Shown: positions 25,801 to 33,003, counted from the first letter of the stretch. The stretch: 64,000 nucleotides of DNA from Hippopus hippopus (GCA_946811185.2 OX328097.1:27737627-27801626); one strand, 5' to 3'. Notes: generated by a model not told the origin, from the sequence alone. Translations and numbers: made by a program.

Positions 25801-28800
25801 TCAAACACTCTTTCTTTGGGTATTGGAAACTAGATCTAGGGTTTGTATGGTAAAGGGTTAAGTAAGTATCTGGCTACCCCTAGTCATGGTCATAAATGTT
25901 AATCCATCACCGACCAGTTGAAACAATACAGGAAATGGTTACATAACATTTGCATATCTCACCCCTTTACACTGTAATGTTTGTTGGTGACAGTAAACCC
26001 ATGTTACAGCTTTTATCCTATAGACTACTTCTCTTTGACATTTCACTCTTAAAAATAATTTGACAACTTACATGCATTTTGAACAAATTTTGAATTATAT
26101 CTATACAATTTTGATTTGTGGATATTTCCTTGTTCCTATCCATATTATGTCTTCTAGACAGGCTACTGAGAAAAATGTTTTGAACATGTCAGTATGAAAA
26201 TTCTGAAATTGCACATTTGACACAGGTCATTTTCTCTGATAATCAGACAAACGTGAGGAATTAAAAATAACACATTTTTTTTAAAATTAGGAAACAGAAT
26301 GTTTTTGACCAGGCTCACACACCAATTCTTTTACCTTTTACCTCAAAATTCTGACCTTCAACCACCCTAATGGAGAAGGCTTTTGAGGACAGGGTGAAAA
26401 AAGGAATAAGTCCTGATACCCAGAGTTATCTTCTTTTCCTACAATACTTTCTACCCTCGAACCTATTGTAAAGGCCACATTTGATTTGTGGTCTGCAAAT
26501 ACTTTCGGTGTGGAGTGGACAAGTCTAAAGTTTTGCCATCTGTGTAAGGGTTTAACCTAACCCTAACCCAAATGATAAAAAAAATTAAAATATTTCAAAT
26601 CCACAGCATTTAAATATGACCGATAAAATGTGATTGTTTATTGGAATTTAGTTTAACTTAGTTTAACCCTTTACCAAACAATCCTTTGTTTTAACCAGGG
26701 ATTCTATATAACATGTTATATACGATCCCTGTTTTAACGACCCTGGTGAAGAAAGAAAAACCTTTTGAAAACATTGTTGGTAAAGGAGAAAATGTTCGTA
26801 ACCAGTATTTTGTCCTTTTTCTACAATGTTTTCTACCCCATTAAAGACAAGTCCAAACATGTGAGTAAAATTTAATTTGTTGACTCCAAATGCTTTCAAT
26901 TCAGTTGAGTCAATAAATTTGACGTTTGGTAACAATTTAAACATGTATTTTACATCTCTTGAGAAACAAGTTCATACAACTCGTACTAATCTCTTCAGAT
27001 ACTGCTTCCTGGGAACTAAACCAGAACTCGTGCCCAATGTGTGGGATTTATATTTAACCCTTTACCAATCAATCCCTAGTTTTTACGACCCTGGGACAGA
27101 AGCCTTTTAAAAACATTGTAGGAAAAGGAGATAATGCTGGTAGCCAGCATTTTCTCCTTTTACTACAATGTTTTGTACTCTGCTGGAAACAAATTTCAAT
27201 TTTTGAAATATTTAACTTTATTTCGTCGTCTGCAAGTGATTTCAATTTGGACCTGTTTAATATTTTGTCGTTTGGTAAAGAGTTAGAAATAAAAAATATT
27301 GTGGATAAAGGACCAACTGATAGTTACCAGTTCTTTCTATGTTTTTACGATGAATCTGAAGTCGTCTATACTGCAATTTGACCGGAATGTCAGTATTAAC
27401 CGCTCAGTCTCTAGTAGACCAATTTGAGACTTACCCAAATTGAAACAATTTGCATAAGACAAACAAGAAGTGAACAAACTTACACTATCCTTTCCCACGG
27501 CTTACAATTCAGAGTTTAAGACTTTCACAGAGAAGCTCTATATGAAACATACAGTAGCTATACATGTATGATAAATTTTTGCGTTGAATGGATCATGTGG
27601 ACAAGGTAAACACAAAAAAGTATTTCACACAGGTAGATCCCCTCTCCCCCTCTCTGATGTTCATGTATTTCTGTATGGTAAGAAATACAACTAAAATAAT
27701 TTTCAAAATAATTTTGAGAATTAACTCTTAATAATCTCGGAACATATTCTTTTATCAAATTTCATGCTGTTTAACAGCATTTCAAAATATTCTTATTCTC
27801 ATGAAAATCGTGATTTATTGTGGAACCCTTCTTGTACCCGTCAATGTTTACAGAATTCTTTACAAGGTACAAATATCAACAAGGACCCATTAACAAATAA
27901 TTAGAACTAACATCTCACGATTATCAATCGTAAAAGTCAAGAAAAAGGTTATTTGACATGAAACTAAAGTGTCGGGGAAATGTCTTCAAAAGTGTCGGGG
28001 AACTGTCTTGTCGTGGAACTGTCTTGAAACCGTCCTTTTTTTTTTTTTTTTGTTTGTTTAATTCCGCCCGTTAATCTACTGAAAATGCTTCTCGTGAAAC
28101 AAAGTTATATACCATACACTTAATTCTATCATGTATAGAATATTATTTCTGTAAGCGATGTTCGCCATCGCCCCGTAATAGACGTATTTCAATAGCGCGC
28201 GATACTAAACACGTTGAAAAGTCCGGCACAACATCGTCATTTTCGTCATCAGTGGGCGAAAAGTTACTTTTATCCTCATCACCAGAAACTTAATAAGTTT
28301 CTTTAAAAACTGGCTCGTACATGTACGGCCTTACCGGCCCAGAATCGTCTATTTCTTCGTCTTCAGTATCGCTCAGTTCACTATCGTAATCATCGTCCAT
28401 ATTGAAACAAGCTCTCCTATGACGTCACAAATCAAGGGACGCAACAATAAGTAAGGGAGACAAGCGATGCAATAAAAATTAATAAGCAGAAATATGAATT
28501 GAAAAAAAGTACTTTTACTAATTTTTTTTTTTCTAATTACAACATTACCAGGTTACCATTTGATAAGTGTAGATTTGAAAATTAACCATATCTGAAACTT
28601 GTTGATTTGCCCTTTAACAGTCGTTTGCATATCCTCATTAACCGTGCTGGTGTTATATGTAGTATTCCTATTTTGTCTTCAGTGATTTTCTATAGTCTGT
28701 GCCCGTATTCTTTGCTTTTATTGAATTGTCCTTATTAATAATGGTGGCAATTGTCTTCCAATCAGTGTAAATTGTTTTCTCTCACAAATTTTCTTTCGGG

Positions 28801-31071
28801 GTCGTATTCTTAAGAATAATCTTAGTCTTATTCTGAAGAACTTCCTAAATTTTAAAGTTACATAACTTCTGATTGGCTAAACAAAATGGTTTAGCCAATC
28901 AGAAGTTGTGTTACTTTCTAAAGCCAGAATAAGACTAAGAATGTTCATAGGAATAGTTGGTGAATACGGACTCAGATGTTTCCTCATAGGTTGACTTCAT
29001 TGGTCTTTGTCAGAGCTGGTTCATAATAATAATCAACAACTTATAATATTGATTTTCCTCATTGATTTCGTTCAACCCTGTAGATAAAAGAAGAGCCGCT
29101 TACCGGAAGATTCTGGGAACAAAGAACACGTCTACAGACGAGTGCCTTAATTCTAAAGGAGTATAATGGTCAAACGGTCAAGTCAGCTTTTGAGAACATT
29201 ACTCACCTTGGTCAACCGTTACCGGTGTATTGGGTGGACAAAACAGTTGACCTTGTACAGTCCGAAATTGACTCTTTCGAATCAAAGGTAAGATTTTGTT
29301 CGAAGATGGAAAACAGTGGCACCTATATAGGGTAGAGCGTTTGTGCCCCACTTTGAAGATAATAATTTAATAAATTGCGGTAAACCGTTTCTCTCTCTCT
29401 TTCTCATTAGCCCCTACATTACTTTGATATTTATGCTATACAACAGTCGCAAAAATATTCGCTTTTGCTTCTTAATCCCTATCCTGCTAAATAAGTGAAA
29501 TGAAACTTTCAAGCCGATTGTAAAAACCCAAAGGTATTTTTGTGGAAATATATCTCCTTATTGGGCAGTGTAGATCCAAGATCAGAGTACACGTTTTGTG
29601 CAGTCTGATCTTGATCTAAATTGCCCGCAAAAGGTCAATGAGTTGCACTTAGCAGCTTAAGGATTAATAAAAATTCTGTGGTTGTTGAAACTGAATCCTC
29701 TTAAAACATCGACTTGGAGCCCGTCTACACGAGCAAACATTTGTTTGCAAACACCACCAAACACCATGTTTGCTGCTGTTTGCAAACAAAAGTTTTCAAG
29801 AGTAGACCAGTCAGCAAACACAAGTAAACATCACCAAACAGTATTTGGTGATGTTTGGACGCGTTTATTTTTGTTTGCTGTGTTTGATGGTATTGGTGGT
29901 GATACGGGCGATCACTCCTTCCTTACTGCAAGGCATTCCCGTATAAAATCAACACCTAACAACTAACTGCGTTAGGGAGAAATCTCTTTGGCTCAGTGAT
30001 TAAGTTGTTGGTCTTGTAAACCTCGCTTCTCGAGGGATCTTTTCCGCACGGGTTGGAATCCCGCCAGGAGCGGTTTGTATTTCAGCTAAGCATTTGTTGC
30101 GAACTTTCATGTTCGTAAGAGGTGGTGTCTAAGTACACTGACCATTCAGAAGATTTCTTGTTATTACGTGACGGATGCATCACATGATCCTCAAACATCA
30201 CCAAACAGTGTTTGCCATTGTTTGTTGTAGTGTAGACAACTTACGGACAAACGTGACCAAACAACACCAAACAGAAGTTGCTAGTGTTTTCAAAGAAACG
30301 ATTGCTAATGTAGACGGGCCTTTTTCTTGAGCAATTTTTCTAAGTTTATGGCCCTCATTCACGGAGAGTTCTAAAACTTATTCCAATTGGAGTTCTAAGA
30401 TTTTGCTGCCTCGATCAATCACATGGTTCGTCTACGAATTTAGAATTAGAATTAGAATTGACAACGATTGGTAAATGCAATCCTAGCTGTAATAGTTAAT
30501 CAGAGGAAATGATTGAATTACTGTCCCATATCGTTTACTGTGCATGAGCCATGCTCTGTGAAAAGGGGGCTAATGCATCTGCAAAAAGTATTGACTCAGG
30601 TCAGCCTGCGCAGTCCGCGCAGGCTGACCTGAGTCGAAACTTTTTGCCATTGATCAATTTCATGCATGTCAACGGATAATCTTACCTTATGTTCCTGTCG
30701 GTTGTTAGACAAAATGGATCTTATGGATCTATAACTATATGATGACCTGCTTTGTAAATCGCATTACGGAGATGTATTTTCCCCCTTTTGCGGGAGTATG
30801 GCCCAGTCATGTATACATATTGTACTAGAGAACTCCAAAGAATACTACTAGACTGAAACAGAAAGGGGCGAGATTTCGATTGGCTAAAACTCTCACTTGC
30901 TCTATCCATTTACAGATAAGCCATTTAATGAAGGTATCGTGTGGAGGCCTGATCGGTTTAACCTTACTCTCGTGTTTGATCATGGGCCTTAGTGTGTTTG
31001 TGGGACTTCTATCTACCCGAAAAAACAAAGTGCAGCCGATGGTTGAGGATGTGATACCAGCTTCAGACTGA
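10693..31071 (+). CDS. CD36/scavenger receptor class B-like protein (C-terminal exons)
   Basis: A multi-exon gene whose pieces join in phase: 10693-10851, 14150-14957, 17718-17882, 21810-22046, 22730-22881, 29084-29287 and 30916-31071. CD36-family proteins sit in the plasma or lysosomal membrane and bind lipids, lipoproteins or other polyanionic ligands. Visible family marks are ERGPYVYTETQRK early in the ectodomain, the LGYK motif at the exon 2/3 junction (WGYKDP in relatives), a Cys-containing region, EEPLTG followed by a basic stretch, LPVYWVDK (PxxWxxE-like) before the membrane segment, and a final hydrophobic span (LIGLTLLSCLIMGLSVFVGL) with a short tail ending at TGA 31069. The N-terminal membrane anchor exon was not found; it may lie left of 10693 or outside the window. 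The sequence is divergent, so ligand and subfamily cannot be stated. Confidence 0.75.
11171..11432. repeat. MITE family 2 (GGCCTGCAAC ends)
   Basis: The ends GGCCTGCAACATGCGAAAAG and CTTTTCGCGTGTTGCAGGCC are inverse. It contains two GC-rich palindromes, each of the form GGATCAGCCTGCGC then GCGCAGGCTGATCC. Other copies are at 15037 and 24226. Confidence 0.8.
11457..11717. repeat. MITE family 3 copy
   Basis: Ends GAGCCATGCTCTGGC and the inverse AGAGCATGACTC. The palindromic part (CAAGTCAGCCTGCG, CATGCTGATCTAGG) is near the right end, so the copy is inverted relative to the one at 6975. It begins about 25 bp after a family-2 MITE. Confidence 0.75.
11830..11905 (-). repeat. tRNA-like SINE head
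   Basis: On the - strand GGTTAGAGCGTCGGCCTC and GGTTCCGGGTTTGAACC form box-A and box-B-like motifs. A very similar head (GTAGAGCGTCGGCCTCGTAA) lies at 31432 on the + strand, so this is a dispersed family and not a tRNA gene. Confidence 0.5.
12269..13675. mobile_element. Non-autonomous piggyBac-type element
   Basis: 1407 bp, bounded by a perfect TTAA duplication (12265-12268 and 13676-13679). The ends CCCTCATCCTACCAAC and GTTGGTAGGATGAAGG are inverse with one mismatch. A second copy of the motif, ATCCTACCAACTGGGGTC, sits just inside the left end, with its inverse near the right end. TTAA targets and CCC-starting ends are hallmarks of piggyBac elements. No transposase could be recognised, so it is non-autonomous. 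The other copies of the surrounding repeat supply the empty site. Confidence 0.8.
12805..13045 (+). repeat. tRNA-derived SINE with (AATC)n tail
   Basis: It starts CCATTGTGGCTAAGTGGTAA (box A) and has GGGTTCAATCC (box B) about 40 nt later. Then come 'GTCCTTGGGCAAGACACTTC', 'GTGAGCTGTCATCGTGATAT' and a tail of AATC repeats. The same body is found at 57029-57250. It is nested inside the piggyBac-type element, so it is the youngest of three stacked insertions. Confidence 0.8.
14150..14957 (+). CDS. CD36-like large ectodomain exon
   Basis: 808 nt, phase 0 to 1, from TTTTTTTTCAG|GTAACT to TACTTG|GTAAGTA. It encodes about 269 residues of ectodomain with potential N-glycosylation sites (NQT, NVS, NFT). 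Its last residues (TTIYKDLILG) lead into YKRT of the next exon, the position of WGYKDP in CD36. Its size and low similarity in the middle suggest a lineage-specific ectodomain. A dispersed repeat ends only about 10 nt upstream of the acceptor. Confidence 0.72.
15037..15296. repeat. MITE family 2 copy
   Basis: Left end GGTCTGCAACATGCGAATAG, right end CGCGTGTTGCAGGCC. It has two palindromes with CAGACTGCGCAGTCCGCGC and CAGCCTGCGCGAACTGCGC. It lies in intron 2 of the CD36-like gene, 80 bp after the donor. Confidence 0.8.
15324..15526. repeat. TTAA-type hairpin MITE with intact ends
   Basis: TTAA is followed by CCCTTTACCATTGAATC on the left. The right end reads TTGTTGGGTAAAGGGTTA. The centre is weaker than usual (AAAATGTTGGTTACCAGTAT). 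This copy helps define the family's ends as CCCTTTACCA inside TTAA. Confidence 0.7.
15925..16170. repeat. TTAA-type hairpin MITE, inverted copy
   Basis: Central palindrome GAAGAAAATGCTGGTACCC, then AGCATTTTCTTTTTTTCCC, around 16050-16090. It is preceded by the inverse of the TCGTCTGC module (GCAGACGATAGATTAAAT), so it is in reverse orientation. Confidence 0.7.
16445..16768 (-). repeat. tRNA-derived SINE with (AATC)n tail
   Basis: On the - strand the head reads AGTCCAGTAGCGCAGTCGGC (box A) and TGGTTCGAATCCCCAGC (box B). The tail at 16446-16485 is a run of AATC units (GATT on the + strand). A related but headless copy is at 7375-7650. It lies in an intron of the CD36-like gene. Confidence 0.75.
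16890..17030. repeat. Repeat with 'AACCATTCT...AGAA' ends (family 6, decayed)
   Basis: CACGAACCATTCTAAAAAGA and CTAATTCTCAAGATTTTTC correspond to one half of the palindromic family seen intact at 22064-22275. The central AATCAGAAGT palindrome is degraded. Confidence 0.4.
17275..17450. repeat. Partial TTAA-type hairpin MITE (inverted)
   Basis: CTCTGTACCAGGCAACAAAA and GCAGACGGCAATTTAAG are the inverse of the family's right-hand modules. The central hairpin is reduced to AACATTGGAGGAAAATG. Confidence 0.5.
17718..17882 (+). CDS. CD36-like exon 3
   Basis: 165 nt, phase 1 to 1. The acceptor is CTTATGCAG. The donor AGAG|GTCTGT is weaker than the others, so the 3' edge is less certain. It encodes YKRTIDDTDPYDVQSVKG and a segment ending CLDGDTTDNNMVIR. 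Confidence 0.65.
18481..18575. repeat. Short tandem repeat
   Basis: Two to three units of a ~32-bp sequence containing GGATCRGACTTAATAAGC and GATTRGACCGG. No coding potential. Confidence 0.5.
18820..19072. repeat. MITE family 3 copy
   Basis: Left TCGCTCTGGCAAAAATGGGT, right GCATTAAACCCTCCCCCTTC. The palindrome (CCAAGTCAGACTGCAC, GGTTGACCTGAATT) is degraded. Confidence 0.65.
19073..19487. other. No gene seen
   Basis: T-rich intronic sequence with many short 'GTTATTG' runs. No open frame, repeat end or RNA gene could be supported. Confidence 0.4.
19488..19690. repeat. MITE family 4 copy
   Basis: Hairpin TAGATCAAGATTAGACTG, then CAGTCTGATCTTGGATCTA, near 19528-19575, flanked by 'GGGGACTGCA' and 'CCGTCCG'. 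Confidence 0.6.
20478..20711. repeat. MITE family 3 copy
   Basis: Left GAGCCATTCTCTTTGTAAAA, right TTTTACCATAGTACGGTTC. The palindrome TCATGTCAACCTGCGCG, TCCGCGCAGGCTAACATGA is well preserved. Confidence 0.75.
20838..21043. repeat. TTAA-type hairpin MITE, inverted copy
   Basis: It starts TTAATAAACTCTTTACCAAA and ends TGGTAAAGGTTTAA. The central palindrome GGAGAAAATGTTGGTTATC, AGCATTTTCTCCTTTTCCC is flanked by AACATTGTGGG/CCCACAATGTT. Confidence 0.75.
21135..21365. repeat. TTAA-type hairpin MITE, degraded
   Basis: GAAGGCTTTTGAAAGTATTG and GAGAAAATGCTAGTAACC are present. The second arm is truncated (GATTTTTTTCCATTCCC). Confidence 0.55.
21810..22046 (+). CDS. CD36-like exon 4
   Basis: 237 nt, phase 1 to 1, from TTTCATTTCCAG to GCCGACG|GTAAGT. 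It encodes EYDSKTLSP, a two-Cys stretch (ETCRACVQ) and ALYEFTLADG. The last part corresponds to the conserved 'xxYxFxxP' strand of CD36 proteins. Confidence 0.7.
22064..22275. repeat. Palindromic repeat with GGTTTAGCCAATCAGAAGT core (family 6)
   Basis: A long inverted repeat. ACTTCTGATTGGCTAAACC abuts GGTTTAGCCAATCAGAAGT, and TATTCACCAACCATTCTTAA pairs with TTAAGAATGCTTGGAGAATA at the ends. Similar units are at 28795, 62058, 63430 and 63560. It lies 18 bp downstream of a CD36-like exon donor. Confidence 0.75.
22730..22881 (+). CDS. CD36-like exon 5 (Cys region)
   Basis: 152 nt, phase 1 to 0, from GTTTTTGCAG to TCGTAT|GTAAGT. It encodes TSCGLINVTFIRKFPAFVG, then NPYYLQSGCEHVE. This matches the family pattern in which a Cys and G-hydrophobic-(D/N) are followed by a P-hydrophobic-hydrophobic-SxPHF-like segment. 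Confidence 0.7.
23171..24005 (-). repeat. Dispersed ~850-bp repeat, copy B (uninterrupted)
   Basis: It reads in reverse: TTATTATACTGCAAAGCAAT at its left, and the CAGGTGGCAGGGGACTT hairpin (with inverse AAGTCCCCTGCCACCTG) at its right, 23915-24003. It contains GCCTGCACCATATTGTTACT, the position where the Polinton entered copy C, so it serves as an empty-site comparison. Confidence 0.75.
24226..24487. repeat. MITE family 2, best copy
   Basis: Ends GGCTTGCAACACGCGAAAAG and CTTTTCGCGTGTTGCAGGCC. Two palindromes (CAGCCTGCGCAATCCGCGC; CATCCTTCGCGGATTGCGC) are each bordered by GTGTCGTCTCGGATC or its inverse. Confidence 0.8.
25148..25449 (+). pseudogene. THAP-domain coding fragment, frameshifted
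   Basis: ATG 25148 opens MVNCAAYGCNVDSG, then ISMFKFPKN and a TAA. The rest of a THAP zinc finger follows in a different frame: KRRKLWIERL, then KLCLKYFDNSQF and LKPDAVPTLFETP, ending at TAG 25447-25449. THAP domains are C2CH zinc fingers that bind DNA and occur in transposases and host regulators. Here the two Cys of the first pair, CxxxF-like second metal site and the AVPTLF box are visible. One indel separates the halves, so this copy is broken. It lies inside the large intron of the CD36-like gene and no other domain follows. Confidence 0.75.
25570..25862. repeat. TTAA-type hairpin MITE, degraded (inverted arm spacing)
   Basis: AAAGGAGAAATTGCTACCG, TTTTCTCCCTTTTCC and a terminal ATGGTAAAGGGTTAA at 25848-25861 are recognisable. 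The centre is partly lost. Confidence 0.5.
25863..26340. other. No gene seen
   Basis: AT-rich intronic sequence, no repeat ends or coding potential recognised. Confidence 0.4.
26340..26560. repeat. TTAA-type hairpin MITE, degraded
   Basis: GGAGAAGGCTTTTGAGGACA, AAAAAAGGAATAAGTCCTG and a right end CATCTGTGTAAGGGTTTAA. The central palindrome is poor. Confidence 0.5.
26667..26936. repeat. TTAA-type hairpin MITE with internal duplication
   Basis: TTAA (26663) then CCCTTTACCAAACAATCC. A 14-bp inverted pair (TATATAACATGTTATATA) is inserted at 26703. Central hairpin AAAGGAGAAAATGTTCGTAA, CCAGTATTTTGTCC. Confidence 0.65.
27058..27283. repeat. TTAA-type hairpin MITE, reference-quality copy
   Basis: TTAA at 27054-27057 precedes CCCTTTACCAATCAATCC. 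The element ends TCGTTTGGTAAAGAGTTA. The centre, AGGAGATAATGCTGGTAGCC then AGCATTTTCTCCT, is bordered by AAAACATTGTAGG and CTACAATGTTTT. Non-coding; best assigned to piggyBac-like MITEs on the TTAA target and CCC ends. Confidence 0.75.
27284..28184. other. No gene seen
   Basis: Intronic AT-rich sequence with a poly-T run at 28034-28050. 'GTGTCGGGGAAMTGTCTTG' is repeated twice at about 27970-28015. No coding region supported. Confidence 0.4.
28290..28400 (-). pseudogene. Acidic N-terminal fragment with RPYMYEP motif
   Basis: A - strand ATG (28400) opens MDDDYDSELSDTEDEEIDD, then GPVRPYMYEPVFKETY and a TAA at 28292-28290. Beyond the stop the same frame continues acidic (SGDEDKSNFSPTDDENDDV). 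An acidic start followed by a (K/R)PYxFEP motif is a pattern I associate with transposon-borne P2X7-C-terminus-like proteins of invertebrates. That assignment is from memory of the pattern and is weak. Too short to have been listed as an ordinary open frame. Confidence 0.35.
28795..28975. repeat. Palindromic repeat, GGTTTAGCCAATCAGAAGT core
   Basis: ACTTCTGATTGGCTAAAC-AAAAT-GGTTTAGCCAATCAGAAGT with flanks CGTATTCTTAAGAATAATC and GAATAGTTGGTGAATACG. It lies about 110 bp upstream of exon 6 of the CD36-like gene. Confidence 0.7.
29084..29287 (+). CDS. CD36-like exon 6 (membrane-proximal ectodomain)
   Basis: 204 nt, phase 0 to 0, from CAACCCTGTAG to TCAAAG|GTAAGA. It encodes IKEEPLTGRFWEQRTRLQ, corresponding to the 'xxPxTGxxxxxxxRxQ' strand of CD36 proteins, and ends with LPVYWVDKTVDLVQSEIDSF. 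Confidence 0.75.
29473..29665. repeat. MITE family 4, reference copy
   Basis: Starts TTAATCCCTATCCTGCTAAA and ends TTAGCAGCTTAAGGATTAA, giving imperfect inverse ends with TTAA. Hairpin AGATCAGAGTACACG, TTTTGTGCAGTCTGATCT. Confidence 0.65.
29719..30319. repeat. TIR element (GCCCGTCTACA) with nested tRNA-like insert
   Basis: The ends GCCCGTCTACACG and ATGTAGACGGGC are inverse. The body is full of AACAYCACCAAACA motifs in both orientations. At about 29980-30180 an unrelated piece starting CTCTTTGGCTCAGTGATTAA with a box-B-like GGGTTGGAATCCC interrupts it, probably a SINE. Confidence 0.65.
30540..30808. repeat. MITE family 3 copy
   Basis: Left GAGCCATGCTCTGTGAAAAG, right CTTTTGCGGGAGTATGGC. The palindrome CAGGTCAGCCTGCGCAG, TCCGCGCAGGCTGACCTGA is exact over 18 bp per arm. 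Confidence 0.8.
30916..31071 (+). CDS. CD36-like last exon (membrane anchor)
   Basis: Acceptor TCCATTTACAG, terminal TGA at 31069-31071. It encodes KVSCGGLIGLTLLSCLIMG and the rest of a ~23-residue hydrophobic span, then STRKNK and a 14-residue acidic tail. The Cys residues next to the membrane could be palmitoylation sites, as known in CD36. The Polinton starts about 770 bp downstream. Confidence 0.75.
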   Translation: MSHLMKVSCGGLIGLTLLSCLIMGLSVFVGLLSTRKNKVQPMVEDVIPASD

Positions 31072-31420
31072 TTCTCAAATCGCAATATCTCGGTTACAGA
31101 GAAAATCGGATTTTATTCCATTTGTTAAATACTTGCCGTTTGTAATTGTAAAACTGTGATTCATCATTATCGTCATCATTATCATAATGTAATTATATTA
31201 ACGAAACAGTATCTGTGTGGTCATTATTCTGATAAGTTAACTTAGTTATGACTCAATCAAATAATATACACTGGTTGAAAACTTAGTACCAAAGGTTCTC
31301 GTATTTTAGCGACCTAATATTATGACAGAGTGAAAACATCACGGGAAGAAAAGAGAGAAAATGCTGGTAATCAGCATTTCTGTCTCCTGGTAAAGAGTTA
31401 AATAAAAGTTTATTGTCATG
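31072..31420. other. Presumed 3' region of the CD36-like gene
   Basis: No coding content. A remnant of the hairpin MITE (GAGAAAATGCTGGTAATC, AGCATTTCTGTC) lies at 31345-31400, and AATAAA occurs at about 31391. It could be the poly(A) signal of the upstream gene, but this is not testable from sequence alone. Confidence 0.35.
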
Positions 31421-31424
31421 TCCG

Positions 31425-31600
31425 TGATTGTAGGGTAGAGCGTCGGCCTCGTAACCACAAGGCCCTAAGTTCGATACCCGGGAGCTGGCATCATTTTCGG
31501 GCCTGCTCATTTGCCAACGCATTCTTCTTGAGTACTGGCGTATGTTCCAGGAAGCTGAATTGAGAGAGATTGGTATAAGTCGCAATAACTTGTTTCTCAA
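31425..31600 (+). repeat. tRNA-derived SINE fragment
   Basis: GTAGGGTAGAGCGTCGGCCT (box A) and AGTTCGATACCCGGG (box B) give a tRNA-like head, followed by about 90 nt of unrelated body. The head resembles that at 11830-11905 on the opposite strand. Confidence 0.55.
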
Positions 31601-31628
31601 TCGACGTAAAATAAATTTATTCGATCTA

Positions 31629-31838
31629 TAGGCCTACTGCAAAAAAAATTCTCGCGATCTGATTGGATAATATGCCCCGAATATATTTTCTTGTACACTG
31701 GCAAAATCCAAGTAAAAGCAGTTTCCCTTTGGCAGCCCCGTATACATAACTACACTTTCAACACAACATCTGAAATGGCGGCGTCGATCGATACGAGCCG
31801 CCTACAAGACAAACATACTGAATAGCCTGCACCACATT
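31629..31838 (-). repeat. Dispersed ~850-bp repeat, copy C, left part (split by the Polinton)
   Basis: From TACTGCAAAAAAAATTCTCG to CCTGCACCACATT. The repeat resumes at 44389 after the Polinton. Alignment with copy B shows the break corresponds to a single uninterrupted position there. Confidence 0.75.
31833..31838. repeat. Polinton target site duplication (left)
   Basis: CACATT, identical to 44389-44394 directly after the element. Six base pairs is the standard duplication length for Polintons. Confidence 0.9.
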
Positions 31839-31847
31839 AGTAGTATA

Positions 31848-31900
31848 GGACGGCTCTTTGTACGTCTGACAGGCCTGGTCAGACGTCCAAAGAGACGTCC
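31848..31900. repeat. Terminal palindrome of left TIR
   Basis: GGACGGCTCTTTGTACGTCT-GAC, centre AGGCCT, then GGTCAGACGTCCAAAGAGAC-GTCC. The two arms pair over 24 positions with two mismatches. An equivalent palindrome sits at 44327-44379. Confidence 0.85.
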
Positions 31901-32169
31901 CTGTAGACCCTACGTTGCCTACCTTACAGAAAATTTGTCCCCAGTTTGCCTACCTTGAAAATTTTACATTACAAAAATGCCCAAAAAAATACCCAGTTTG
32001 CCTACCTTGAGAGGAAAAGTAAAGGGAAAGTAAAGGGTAAGTGTCGACTAAAAATGACACATTTTCGCTATAAGGGTCTGACAGGTCTGGCCACTGAGTT
32101 GGACTTAGTTTTTTTACCCATATGCTATTAGGATTGCTTTATTGTTTACTTCTATCCACTACTTGGCCT

Positions 32170-32515
32170 TTAAGTGGTTTCTCTCTAAAAGCCTGATCAC
32201 TGAGTTGGACTTAGTTTTTTTTCACCCTATGGATGATTTCTCTCTCTAAAAGCCTGAACACTGAGTTGGACTTAGTTTTTTATCCTATGAATGATTTTTT
32301 TTCTCTAAAAGCTTGAGCACTGAGTTGGACTTAGTTTTTTCTGCATCTATGGATGATTTCTCTTTCTAAAAGCCTGACCCTTGAGTTGGACTTAGTTTTT
32401 TTTACCCTATGGATGATTTCTCTTTCTAAATGCTTAACCATTGAGTTGAACTTAGTTTTTTCTGCATCTATGAATGATTTCTCTAAAAAAAGCCTGATCA
32501 CTGAGTAGGATATTT
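32170..32515. repeat. Tandem array in left TIR (~62-bp units)
   Basis: About six units of the form CACTGAGTTGGACTTAGTTT, then CTATGGATGATTTCTCT and CTAAAAGCCTGA. The right TIR has about three such units (43905-44060). Confidence 0.8.
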
Positions 32516-32751
32516 GCAATTAAAGGCTAGGTGACGACCAAAAAATGACACATTTTCTATTGTCAATCTTTTTTTCTCTCTAAAACCCTGATCACTGAGT
32601 TGGACTTAGACTTTTTTCTGAGTTTTTTACTCTCTGGAGTGTAACTCTCTGGAGTGTAACTCTTTGGAGTGTAACTCTTCTAAAAGAAAGAAGTTTGACA
32701 ATTTGAAGAAATGACAATTTGAAGAAAGATAGAACTTTCGTGGTAATGGTT

Positions 32752-32767
32752 AGTCCTGAAAAGGACT
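32752..32767 (-). terminator. Histone-like 3' stem-loop
   Basis: - strand AGTCCT-TTTC-AGGACT, followed by AACC. Fifth and outermost of the left TIR set. Confidence 0.7.
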
Positions 32768-32775
32768 GTTGGGTT

Positions 32776-32791
32776 AGCTCTGAAAAGAGCT
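32776..32791 (-). terminator. Histone-like 3' stem-loop
   Basis: - strand AGCTCT-TTTC-AGAGCT followed by AACCCAAC. Perfect 6-bp stem with a TTTC loop. Confidence 0.7.
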
Positions 32792-32963
32792 GTGACAATT
32801 TGAAGAAATGACAACTTGAAGATAGAACTTTCGTCTGACAACTTGAAGATAGAACTTTCGTCTGACAACTTGAAGAAATGACAATTTGAAGAAAAGATAG
32901 AACTTTCGTCTGACAATTTGAAGAAATGACAATTTGAAGATAGAACTTTCGTGGTAAATGGTT

Positions 32964-32979
32964 AGTCCTGAAAAGGACT
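32964..32979 (-). terminator. Histone-like 3' stem-loop
   Basis: - strand AGTCCT-TTTC-AGGACT followed by AACCATTTACCACGAAAG. The GAAAG 14 nt beyond the stem sits where a histone downstream (U7-binding) purine element would be. Confidence 0.7.
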
Positions 32980-32987
32980 GTTGGGTT

Positions 32988-33003
32988 AGCTCTGAAAAGA
33001 ACT
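32988..33003 (-). terminator. Histone-like 3' stem-loop
   Basis: - strand AGTTCT-TTTC-AGAGCT (one G-T wobble pair), followed by AACCCA. Confidence 0.65.
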
